In this document: positions 50,022 to 56,448 of the stretch, one piece after another
How positions within the stretch are numbered: position 1 is the first letter of the stretch
How the letters are laid out: every line of letters begins with the position of its first letter
NCBI RefSeq assembly: GCF_000819785.1
Contig: NZ_CDBK01000050.1
Coordinates: 1-56,448 of the forward strand
DNA: 56,448 nucleotides
Origin: Aeromonas caviae
GTDB taxonomy: Bacteria; Pseudomonadota; Gammaproteobacteria; Enterobacterales; Aeromonadaceae
Reading direction: 5' to 3'
Program-made: the position numbers and the translations under genes
Notes under the pieces: generated by a model
Database searches by the model: none
What the model saw: only the letters and a program-made list of their open reading frames with translations
Told to the model about the DNA's origin: nothing

Positions 50022-50687
50022 TCAATAGAGGTGCTGGCTGATGCCGTTGAGCAGCCGTGACAACCCCTTGGTGAACTGCACGGGGGCATCCTGCACCGTG
50101 TAGCAGAGGCAGCCGTCCGGGGTACGGGGGCTGTGGGCGTGGCTGGCGTCACGCCAGATGAAATCCCCCGCCTGATAGCGGGTGTCGCCATCCTCGATGG
50201 TGCCCGCCAGCAGCAGGGTCAGCTCATATCCCTTGTGGGTGTGCTCGGGGATCCGCCCCCCCGCCTCGATGTGCAGCAGGTTGGCGCGCGCCCCCATCTC
50301 GTCCAGGGGCAGGCTGACCTGACGGATGGCCCCGAGATGACGCCACCTGGGGGCATGATGCCGTGCCAATGCCCGCGGCAGCCGGTAACTGTGACCCGCC
50401 ACCCTGAGCTCTGGCCTCGGGCTCTCGGGAAGGGCGAGCGCCGCCTCCGTCGCCACCGGCTGTTGCAGTATGCCCGCCAGCATGGCATCGAATCCGGCGG
50501 GCAGCGCCTCGTCCGGCGCGTCAGGGGCGAGATGCTGGCACGCCAGCGCCTCTTCAAATTCCTTCACCCGGGCGGCGCACTCGGGGCAGAACTCGCAATG
50601 GGCGGAGACACCGACGGCCAGCGGCAGGGGCAGCTCGTCGGCGGCGAAGGCGCGCAGCATGGGTTCAGTCGGATGGGTCTTAATCAT
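50022..50687 (-). CDS. chrR: ChrR-type anti-sigma factor with cupin domain
   Basis: A 221-residue zinc anti-sigma factor. The N-terminal zinc-binding motif H30-x3-C34-x2-C37 lies in AHCEFCPEC, and the C-terminal half is a cupin with EHTHKGYELTLLLAG. This is the ChrR layout of Rhodobacter, where the protein holds the ECF sigma factor until singlet oxygen or related stress triggers release. The start overlaps the sigma gene by 8 nt, so they are translationally coupled. Confidence 0.9.
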   Translation of the reverse strand: MIKTHPTEPMLRAFAADELPLPLAVGVSAHCEFCPECAARVKEFEEALACQHLAPDAPDEALPAGFDAMLAGILQQPVATEAALALPESPRPELRVAGHSYRLPRALARHHAPRWRHLGAIRQVSLPLDEMGARANLLHIEAGGRIPEHTHKGYELTLLLAGTIEDGDTRYQAGDFIWRDASHAHSPRTPDGCLCYTVQDAPVQFTKGLSRLLNGISQHLY

Positions 50688-51249
50688 GGCCTTGCTCCAC
50701 TTGTTCCTTCAGTTTCTGTAGTGCCAGCCGCAGCCGGGACTTGATGGTGCCAAGGGGCACGCCGAGCCGGTCGGCCAGCTCCTGCTGGGAGAGCTCCTGC
50801 AGGTAGATGCCGCGCACCACCTGCTGCTGCGGCTCCGGCAGCGTGGCGACATAGTGGGCCATCTGGCGGGTCAGCACCGCGTCTTCACCGCCGCTCAGGT
50901 GCTCCTCTTCGGCCCGGAACTCCAGCAGCGGCCAGATCTCCTCGGCGCAGAGCTCCTCCTTGCTGGCGCGGCGGCGACGCAGCATGTCAAAGCTCTGGTT
51001 GCGCATCACTGTGTAGATCCAGGTGGTGGCGGCGCCCTTGTCGGGGTGATAGAGCCGTGCCTTCTGCCAGACCAGCAGCATGGTCTCCTGCACCAGTTCC
51101 ATGGCGTTGGCTTCGCTGCCGAGGTGGCGCAGCCCGTAGCTGCGGATGCGCGGCGCGAAGTGGTGGAACAGGGTGGCGAAGGCAGCCTTGTCGGCACGCT
51201 CGGCCACCCGGACCAGCAAAGATGTGAGGTCGCCGTCTGGGTTGTCCAT
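50680..51249 (-). CDS. ECF sigma factor, RpoE/ChrR-associated group
   Basis: A 189-residue ECF sigma factor. Region 2 contains HLGSEANAMELVQETMLLVWQ and ATTWIYTVMRNQSFDMLRRRR; region 4 has the helix-turn-helix LSQQELADRLGVPLGTIKSRLRLALQKL. Overlap with the chrR gene identifies it as the ChrR-controlled ECF11-like type, linked in other bacteria to singlet oxygen and organic peroxide stress. The ATG at 51249 (MDNPDGDL) has AGGAC upstream. A TGATCC-N15-CGTATT element at 51333-51359 may be its own target promoter. Confidence 0.92.
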   Translation of the reverse strand: MDNPDGDLTSLLVRVAERADKAAFATLFHHFAPRIRSYGLRHLGSEANAMELVQETMLLVWQKARLYHPDKGAATTWIYTVMRNQSFDMLRRRRASKEELCAEEIWPLLEFRAEEEHLSGGEDAVLTRQMAHYVATLPEPQQQVVRGIYLQELSQQELADRLGVPLGTIKSRLRLALQKLKEQVEQGHD

Positions 51250-51332
51250 GGGGGGCGATGTCCTGCGTGGAGCCGATTGTGGTTGGCCAGTATATGCCAT
51301 TGCGCCATCCCTCGCGTGTGGTGTTCACCCCC

Positions 51333-51359
51333 AATACGGTGAGCGAGGAAAAAGGATCA
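51333..51359 (-). promoter_or_regulatory. Candidate ECF-sigma promoter of the sigma-chrR operon
   Basis: On the minus strand TGATCC (51359-51354), 15 nt, CGTATT (51338-51333). TGATCC matches the -35 motif known for RpoE/ChrR systems. The same pair of boxes, with 16 nt, occurs before the LON-domain gene. Confidence 0.55.
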
Positions 51360-51373
51360 CCGGGAAGGGGAAT

Positions 51374-51940
51374 TCAATGGCTCGCGACCAGCAGACCGCT
51401 CAGCAGGGAGAGGGTGGGCTGGTTGTCCTTGGCCGCCACCAGCCACTGTTTTTGCTCCACCGGGATGGGCAGCACCTCCAGCCAGCGCTGGGCGACCCAG
51501 CTCGCATCCTCCCAGTCCGGCTCCGGATAGAGGGCCGCGTACTCCGGATAGTCGTTGAACACGTCCTGCAACGCCTTGGCCAGGGAGTGCTGATCCGCCT
51601 GGAGCCTGCCGCTCTGCCAGGGGGGCAGGGGCTCCACCTCGCCGACCCGCAGACCGTCCTCTTCCTGCCAGAGATCCGTGATGCGCACCCGCTCCACCCC
51701 GAGCACCGTGATGCCGAGCAAACCATCGGGCAGCAGATCGAAATCGATGATGCGCACCCGGGTGGCGATGGGGTACATGTTGCGCAGCGCGTCGGGCTGG
51801 CGGGGGTCCAGCATGCAGAGCGCGAACTCCCGCTCCCGGGACTCGGCGATCATGCGCTGGTATCTGGGCTCGAAGATGCGCAGCGGCATGATGCCGCCCG
51901 GCAGCAGGTGAGCGGAGAGTGGAAACAGTACCAGTGTCAT
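51374..51940 (-). CDS. LON substrate-binding-domain protein
   Basis: A 188-residue stand-alone LON N-domain protein, with LVLFPLSAHLLPGGIMPLRIFEPRYQRM at the start split into conserved blocks and YPIATRVRIIDFDLLPDGLLGI in the middle. It lacks the AAA+ and protease parts of Lon, so it may bind substrates or act as an adaptor; the function is unknown. The ATG at 51940 has GGAGG 9 nt upstream, while the ATG at 51949 abuts that site. A candidate ECF promoter lies 31 bp upstream, suggesting membership of the sigma/ChrR regulon. Confidence 0.85.
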   Translation of the reverse strand: MTLVLFPLSAHLLPGGIMPLRIFEPRYQRMIAESREREFALCMLDPRQPDALRNMYPIATRVRIIDFDLLPDGLLGITVLGVERVRITDLWQEEDGLRVGEVEPLPPWQSGRLQADQHSLAKALQDVFNDYPEYAALYPEPDWEDASWVAQRWLEVLPIPVEQKQWLVAAKDNQPTLSLLSGLLVASH

Positions 51941-52254
51941 GGGAATCATCCTCCAACGGCGTCCTCAAAGGATACGACCGCCACGGGAAGCGGGATCATT
52001 CAGATCGAATCGGTATAAATAACCCTGTCATAATCAGGGAAAAATAGCCTGGACAAGCCGTTTCGTTATGCAGTAGAAATGGATAACCACCACTTATCCA
52101 AATCAATATCCTGCAATGTGGTGGAAAACGCAGTGAAATATCCGCCACACCTACGGGTGCGGGCCGTTCCTATAGTTTTCTCGGCCCGATGCGGGTAAAA
52201 TTCACGCCCTTATCCAGTCAGTCACTTTTCGACGCGCAACCTCGGTGGTCAGTT
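51941..52254. other. Divergent control region between LON-domain gene and argS
   Basis: This 314-base gap contains the candidate ECF promoter at 51971-51998, a CCCTG/CAGGG inverted repeat with a following A5 near 52024-52045, and a GGATAA/TTATCC inverted repeat at 52081-52099. I cannot place the argS promoter with confidence. Confidence 0.5.
51971..51998 (-). promoter_or_regulatory. Candidate ECF-sigma promoter of the LON-domain gene
   Basis: On the minus strand TGATCC (51998-51993), 16 nt, CGTATC (51976-51971). The expected start lies about 25 nt before the coding ATG. Confidence 0.55.
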
Positions 52255-54000
52255 ATGAAAGAGCATATTCATCATCTACTTGAACAAACGGTAGCCAATC
52301 TCAAGTCCGCAGGCGTCCTGCCCGCCGACCTGGAAGCCCGGGTGCAAGTAGACCGATGCAAGGAGAAGGCTCACGGCGACCTGGCCACCAACCTGGCCAT
52401 GCTGCTGGCCAAACCGGCCCGCAAGAACCCCCGCGAGCTGGCCGCTGCCATCATCGAGCACCTGCCTGCCTCCGATCTGATCGCCAAGGTCGAGATCGCC
52501 GGCCCCGGCTTCATCAACTTCTTCTTCGACCCGAGCTGGCTGGCCGGTCAGGTGGAAGCCATGGTGACCTCCGACAACGCCAACGTGAAACTGCCGGCGC
52601 CGCAGACCGTGGTGGTGGACTACTCCGCCCCCAACGTGGCCAAGGAGATGGCGGTGCACCACATCCGCTCCACCGTGCTTGGTGACGTGGCCGCCCGCGC
52701 CCTCGAATTCCTGGGCCACAAGGTGGTGCGTGCCAACCACATCGGCGACTGGGGCACCCAGTTCGGCATGCTGATCGCCTATCTGGAGAAGATGGCCAAC
52801 GAGCACGCCTCCGACATGGAGCTCAAGGACCTGGAAGCCTTCTACACCCAGGCCAAGCGTCACTACGACGAAGACGAAGCCTTCGCCGAGCGCGCCCGCA
52901 ACTACGTGGTGAAACTGCAAGGTGGCGATGAGTACTGCCGCACCATGTGGAAGAAGCTGGTCGACATGACCATGGAGCAGAACCAGCGCAACTACGACCG
53001 TCTGAACATCTCCCTGTCCAACAAGGACATCATGGGCGAGTCCATGTACAACGACATGCTGCCGCAGATCGTTGCCGACCTGAAAGCCAAGGGGCTGGCA
53101 GTCGAGAGCGAAGGGGCCACCGTGGTCTTCCTGGACGAGTTCAAGAACAAGGATGGCGAGCCCATGGGCGTCATCATCCAGAAGAGCGACGGCGGTTTCC
53201 TCTACACCACCACCGACATCGCCTGCGCCAAATACCGTTACGAGAACCTGGGCGCCGACCGGGTCATGTACTTCATCGACTCCCGTCAGCACCAGCACCT
53301 GATGCAGGCCTGGACCATCACCCGCAAGGCGGGCTATGTGCCGGAGTCCGTGCCCCTCGAGCACCACGCCTTCGGCATGATGCTGGGCAAGGACGGCCGT
53401 CCCTACAAGACCCGCTCCGGCGGCACCGTCAAGCTGGTTGACCTGCTGAACGAAGCGGAAGAGCGCGCCAGCGCCCTGCTGGAGAGCCGCAACAGCGACC
53501 TCTCTGCCGAAGAGAAGGCCCAGGTGGTGCACGCCATCGCCATGGGCGCGGTCAAGTATGCGGATCTCTCCAAGAACCGCACCACCGACTACATCTTCGA
53601 CTGGGATCTGATGCTGTCGTTTGAAGGCAACACGGCGCCGTACCTGCAATACGCCTACACCCGTATCCAGTCCATCTTCCGCAAGGCCGGCGTCGATGCC
53701 GATACCCTAAGCGGCAAGGTGGTCCTGAGCGAAGACGCCGAAGAGACCCTGGCCCAGAAGCTGATCCAGTTCTCCGACGCGGTCAACGGCGTGGCGGACA
53801 AGGGGATGCCGCACCTGCTCTGTACCTATCTGTACGAGCTCTCCGGCAACTTCATGACCTTCTACGAAGCCTGCCCGATCAACAAGGACGGCGTGGACGA
53901 GGCGACCCGCCAGAGCCGTCTGCTGCTGTGCGCCGCCACCGCCAAGGTGCTCAAGCTGGGCCTGGGCGTGCTGGGCATCCACACCCTGGAGCGCATGTAA
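52255..54000 (+). CDS. argS: Arginyl-tRNA synthetase ArgS
   Basis: A 581-residue class I synthetase (E. coli 577). The N-terminal additional domain (1-110) is followed by the catalytic core starting [53 protein letters not shown] and the DALR-type C-terminal anticodon domain match E. coli ArgS. Oddly, the class I signature that reads HVGH in E. coli is AVHH here (residues 133-136). The ATG at 52255 was chosen by family alignment; GGTGG lies upstream. It ends 3 nt before ftsN. Confidence 0.97.
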   Translation: MKEHIHHLLEQTVANLKSAGVLPADLEARVQVDRCKEKAHGDLATNLAMLLAKPARKNPRELAAAIIEHLPASDLIAKVEIAGPGFINFFFDPSWLAGQVEAMVTSDNANVKLPAPQTVVVDYSAPNVAKEMAVHHIRSTVLGDVAARALEFLGHKVVRANHIGDWGTQFGMLIAYLEKMANEHASDMELKDLEAFYTQAKRHYDEDEAFAERARNYVVKLQGGDEYCRTMWKKLVDMTMEQNQRNYDRLNISLSNKDIMGESMYNDMLPQIVADLKAKGLAVESEGATVVFLDEFKNKDGEPMGVIIQKSDGGFLYTTTDIACAKYRYENLGADRVMYFIDSRQHQHLMQAWTITRKAGYVPESVPLEHHAFGMMLGKDGRPYKTRSGGTVKLVDLLNEAEERASALLESRNSDLSAEEKAQVVHAIAMGAVKYADLSKNRTTDYIFDWDLMLSFEGNTAPYLQYAYTRIQSIFRKAGVDADTLSGKVVLSEDAEETLAQKLIQFSDAVNGVADKGMPHLLCTYLYELSGNFMTFYEACPINKDGVDEATRQSRLLLCAATAKVLKLGLGVLGIHTLERM

Positions 54001-54003
54001 TAG

Positions 54004-54852
54004 ATGGCGACCCGGGATTACGTCGGCAACAGCCCGAGACGACGGGCGGGTGGCCGTAACATCAAGAAAGCGGCCCCTCGCCGCTTTCCTGTTATCCCGG
54101 CACTGCTGGCCGGGGCCCTGGTCGTCGGTTTCGGCGCCTTCCTCTACCTCATCAACGGCAAGGGCGCCGATGCCCCCACCATCGAAGAGCAGGTGAAGGC
54201 CAACAAACCCAAGGCACAGGGCAATACCCTGCCCCAGGAGAAGTGGAGCTACATCGAGCGGCTGGAGAACAAGCAGGTGGACATCATAGAGCCGCCGCCC
54301 CAGCCGGGCGTGCTGCCGCCCCCGCCCGCCGAGACCATGACCCTGCAACCGGAGAAGCTGCCCAAGCCGGTCGCGACCGACATTCCCCAGCCGGGAACCC
54401 CCATCGGTCAGGTGAAGCCCTATCAGCCGCAACCGGTGCAGCCGACCAAGCCGGCCACCGGCGCCCCGGTCGCCAGCGCCCGGGAGCAGGTGATCGACCA
54501 GAAGGCCGAGCGTGAGCGGATGGAGCGGGAGATCCGCGCCGAACTGGAGCGGGAGCGTGCCGAGGCCGCCAGGGCCAAGGCGGCGACCCAGGCTACCCAG
54601 ACCGCAGCCGCCGACGGCGGCCGCTACATGATGCAGTGTGCCGCCCTGCGCTCCCAGGATTCCGCAGAATCCCTCAAGGCGCGCATCGCCTTCACCGCCG
54701 GGCTCTCCTCCAGTCTGCAGGTGGTGAACGGGGCCGGTGGCGCCGTCTACAAGGTGATGGTGGGCCCCTTCAACGGCAAGGCGGCGGCCGACGCGGCCAA
54801 CCGCAAGCTGCAGGGCTCGGGCATCAGCGGCTGCATCCCCAAGAAGGGGTGA
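54004..54852 (+). CDS. ftsN: Cell division protein FtsN
   Basis: A 282-residue bitopic membrane protein. A basic cytoplasmic tail (about 1-27) carries the RDYVGN start, a single membrane helix spans about 29-50, then comes a Pro/Gln-rich periplasmic linker (to about 160), a charged helical stretch (ERERMEREIRAELERERAEA) and a C-terminal SPOR domain (about 200-280, starting RYMMQCAAL) that binds denuded septal peptidoglycan. FtsN triggers constriction by activating FtsQLB-FtsWI. Start is 3 nt after argS, so probably cotranscribed. In E. coli ftsN also precedes hslVU. Confidence 0.95.
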   Translation: MATRDYVGNSPRRRAGGRNIKKAAPRRFPVIPALLAGALVVGFGAFLYLINGKGADAPTIEEQVKANKPKAQGNTLPQEKWSYIERLENKQVDIIEPPPQPGVLPPPPAETMTLQPEKLPKPVATDIPQPGTPIGQVKPYQPQPVQPTKPATGAPVASAREQVIDQKAERERMEREIRAELERERAEAARAKAATQATQTAAADGGRYMMQCAALRSQDSAESLKARIAFTAGLSSSLQVVNGAGGAVYKVMVGPFNGKAAADAANRKLQGSGISGCIPKKG

Positions 54853-54958
54853 TCGCTGCGTCCATGCACAGGGCCGGGTGGCAACACCCGGCCCTGTTTC
54901 TTTTGGCGCCATCCCGCGCCCACCCGATCCCTCCTCCGCGATCCGTGCTCGGCACAGG

Positions 54959-54987
54959 CTTGAAAAGCCGTTTTGCCATCCCCATCT
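54959..54987 (+). promoter_or_regulatory. Sigma-32 (heat shock) promoter of hslVU
   Basis: CTTGAAA (54959-54965), 14-nt spacer, CCCCATCT (54980-54987): a full match to the sigma-32 consensus CTTGAAA / CCCCATNT. It lies 51 bp upstream of the hslV start. Confidence 0.9.
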
Positions 54988-55038
54988 TTTCCTCCATGCA
55001 CAGTCAGGCCGTCATTCGGCTCAAGCGAGGTAAGTAAA

Positions 55039-55572
55039 GTGACTACCATAGTTTCAGTTCGCCGCAACGGTCAGGTCGTCATCGGTGGCGATGGCCAGGT
55101 TTCTCTTGGCAACACCGTCATGAAGGGCAACGCCCGCAAGGTTCATCGCCTCTACAACGGCAAGGTACTGGCTGGTTTCGCCGGCGGCACCGCCGACGCC
55201 TTCACCCTGCTCGAGCGCTTCGAAGCCAAACTGCAGGCCCATCAGGGCAACCTGGAGCGCGCCGCCGTGGCGCTGGCCAAGGACTGGCGCACCGATCGCG
55301 CCCTGCGCCGCCTCGAGGCGCTGCTGGCCGTCGCCGACGAGCACAAATCCTTCATCATCACCGGCAACGGTGACGTGGTGCAGCCGGAGCACGATCTCAT
55401 CGCCATCGGCAGCGGCGGCAACTTCGCCCAGTCCGCCGCCATCGCCCTGCTGGAGAACACCGAGCTGGATGCCAGGACCATCGTCGAGAAGTCCCTCAAG
55501 ATTGCGGGCGACATCTGTGTGTTCACCAACGGCAACCACACCATCGAAGTGCTGGATTATTCAGCTAAATAA
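55039..55572 (+). CDS. hslV: HslV (ClpQ) peptidase of the HslUV protease
   Basis: A 177-residue threonine peptidase of proteasome-beta type. The start is GTG; after removal of the first residue the chain begins TTIVSVRRN, exposing the catalytic Thr. [20 protein letters not shown] and [17 protein letters not shown] are diagnostic. Two hexamers form the chamber closed by HslU. AGGTAAG precedes the GTG. A sigma-32 promoter upstream fits heat-shock induction. Confidence 0.98.
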   Translation: MTTIVSVRRNGQVVIGGDGQVSLGNTVMKGNARKVHRLYNGKVLAGFAGGTADAFTLLERFEAKLQAHQGNLERAAVALAKDWRTDRALRRLEALLAVADEHKSFIITGNGDVVQPEHDLIAIGSGGNFAQSAAIALLENTELDARTIVEKSLKIAGDICVFTNGNHTIEVLDYSAK

Positions 55573-55667
55573 GTCGGCGAAATAGGGCCGCCAAATAAGG
55601 CCGCCTTGCCAGACACCCCATTTTCCAAGGGGTGGGCCCTGCCCGCCCCGGATACAGGAACGCCATC

Positions 55668-56448
55668 ATGTCCGAGATGACCCCGAGAGAAATCGTCCAC
55701 GAGCTGGACAGACACATCATTGGTCAGGCCGACGCCAAGCGCGCGGTCGCCGTCGCCCTGCGCAACCGCTGGCGTCGGATGCAGCTCTCCGAGGAGATGC
55801 GCCACGAGGTGACCCCGAAGAACATCCTGATGATAGGCCCCACCGGTGTCGGCAAGACCGAGATCGCCCGCCGCCTGGCCAAGCTGGCCAACGCCCCCTT
55901 CATCAAGGTGGAAGCGACCAAGTTCACCGAAGTAGGCTATGTGGGCAAGGAAGTGGACAGCATCATCCGCGATCTGACCGATGTCGCCATCAAGCTGGTG
56001 CGCGAGACCGAGATGGAGAAGATGAAATACCGCGCCGAGGAAGCCGCCGAAGAGCGCATCCTCGACGCCCTGCTGCCCAACCCGCGCAACAGCTGGGGTG
56101 AGGAAGAGAAAGCCGACAACTCCAACACCCGCCAGATCTTCCGCAAGAAACTGCGGGAAGGTCAGCTGGATGACAAAGAGATCGAGCTGGATCTGGCCGC
56201 CTCCCCCATGGGTGTCGAAATCATGACCCCGCCGGGCATGGAAGAGATGGCCAACCAGTTGCAGGGACTGTTCCAGAACCTGGGCCAGAACCAGAAGAAG
56301 AAGCGCAAGATCAAGGTCAAGGAGGCCATGAAGGCGCTGATCGAAGAGGAAGCGGCCCGCCTGGTCAACCCGGAAGAGCTGAAGCAGAAGGCCATCGCCT
56401 CCGTCGAGAACAACGGCATCGTCTTCCTCGACGAGATCGACAAGATCT
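55668..56448 (+). CDS. hslU: HslU (ClpY) ATPase of the HslUV protease, cut by window end
   Basis: The first 260 codons of HslU, an AAA+ unfoldase of about 443 residues. [21 protein letters not shown] opens it in two conserved pieces, Walker A GPTGVGKT lies near residue 57-64, [17 protein letters not shown] (pore loop) follows, then the I domain, and the window ends inside Walker B (IVFLDEIDK). CAGGAA precedes the ATG. A CACCCC/GGGGTG hairpin lies in the 95-nt gap after hslV. It is partial only because the window stops here. Confidence 0.97.
   Translation, partial: MSEMTPREIVHELDRHIIGQADAKRAVAVALRNRWRRMQLSEEMRHEVTPKNILMIGPTGVGKTEIARRLAKLANAPFIKVEATKFTEVGYVGKEVDSIIRDLTDVAIKLVRETEMEKMKYRAEEAAEERILDALLPNPRNSWGEEEKADNSNTRQIFRKKLREGQLDDKEIELDLAASPMGVEIMTPPGMEEMANQLQGLFQNLGQNQKKKRKIKVKEAMKALIEEEAARLVNPEELKQKAIASVENNGIVFLDEIDKI

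Overview
The window is about 56 kb of GC-rich, densely coded gammaproteobacterial chromosome. Gene content, protein sequences and gene order (rluD-pgeF-clpB opposite bamD, pyrBI next to argR and an arc operon, argS-ftsN-hslVU, an AsnC/AsnA pair) point to the genus Aeromonas. I see no prophage, insertion sequence, integron or CRISPR array, so this is mostly core genome.

Layout. 0-3.7 kb: a periplasmic solute-binding protein, divergent asnC/asnA, and an MBL-fold hydrolase. 3.7-9.3 kb: clpB, pgeF and rluD on the minus strand, opposite bamD. 9.3-16.4 kb (minus): an L-cysteine desulfidase-like gene with a YheO-type regulator, the transhydrogenase genes pntB and pntA, and aldehyde reductase yqhD. 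16.5-18.4 kb (plus): AraC regulator, lipocalin and acetyltransferase. 18.5-23.8 kb: a chemoreceptor, a CYTH protein, a phosphatidylserine-decarboxylase-like enzyme, tRNA-Trp and an unknown protein. 23.8-31.1 kb: a carbamoyl-phosphate block with pyrL-pyrB-pyrI, argR and the arginine deiminase operon arcA-arcC-arcB-transporter. 31.1-32.7 kb: a long regulatory stretch, a tiny exported protein and, unannotated by coding criteria, a CsrB/RsmB-type small RNA. 32.8-47.7 kb: a chemoreceptor followed by a complete galactose module (mglBAC import, lacZ, galR, galETKM). 47.8-51.9 kb: aldo-keto reductase, uppP, an ECF sigma/ChrR pair and a LON-domain protein. 52.2 kb to the end: argS, ftsN, hslV and the first 260 codons of hslU.

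How the parts work together. The galactose block takes in galactose (Mgl), releases it from lactose (LacZ) and runs the Leloir pathway (GalM, GalK, GalT, GalE). Promoters in front of mglB, lacZ and galE share one layout: a 16-bp GalR operator, a CRP-like site 2-5 nt further on, and a -10 element 34.5-35.5 bp from the CRP centre. This suggests one coordinated regulon with lacZ recruited to it. The arginine/pyrimidine block groups enzymes that make or use carbamoyl phosphate next to the arginine repressor. The ECF sigma gene and the LON-domain gene upstream share a TGATCC/CGTAT promoter motif, suggesting autoregulation and a small local regulon. clpB and hslVU each have a good sigma-32-type promoter.

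Most notable for a second look: the CsrB-like RNA at about 32424-32697 with 17 GGA triplets and CsrA-type decoy hairpins; the shared GalR/CRP promoter architecture; the ECF promoter pair; the PsiD-like decarboxylase; and the pyrL leader that reads past its attenuator into the start of pyrB. All functional statements rest on reading the sequence and recall of families; no database search was run.
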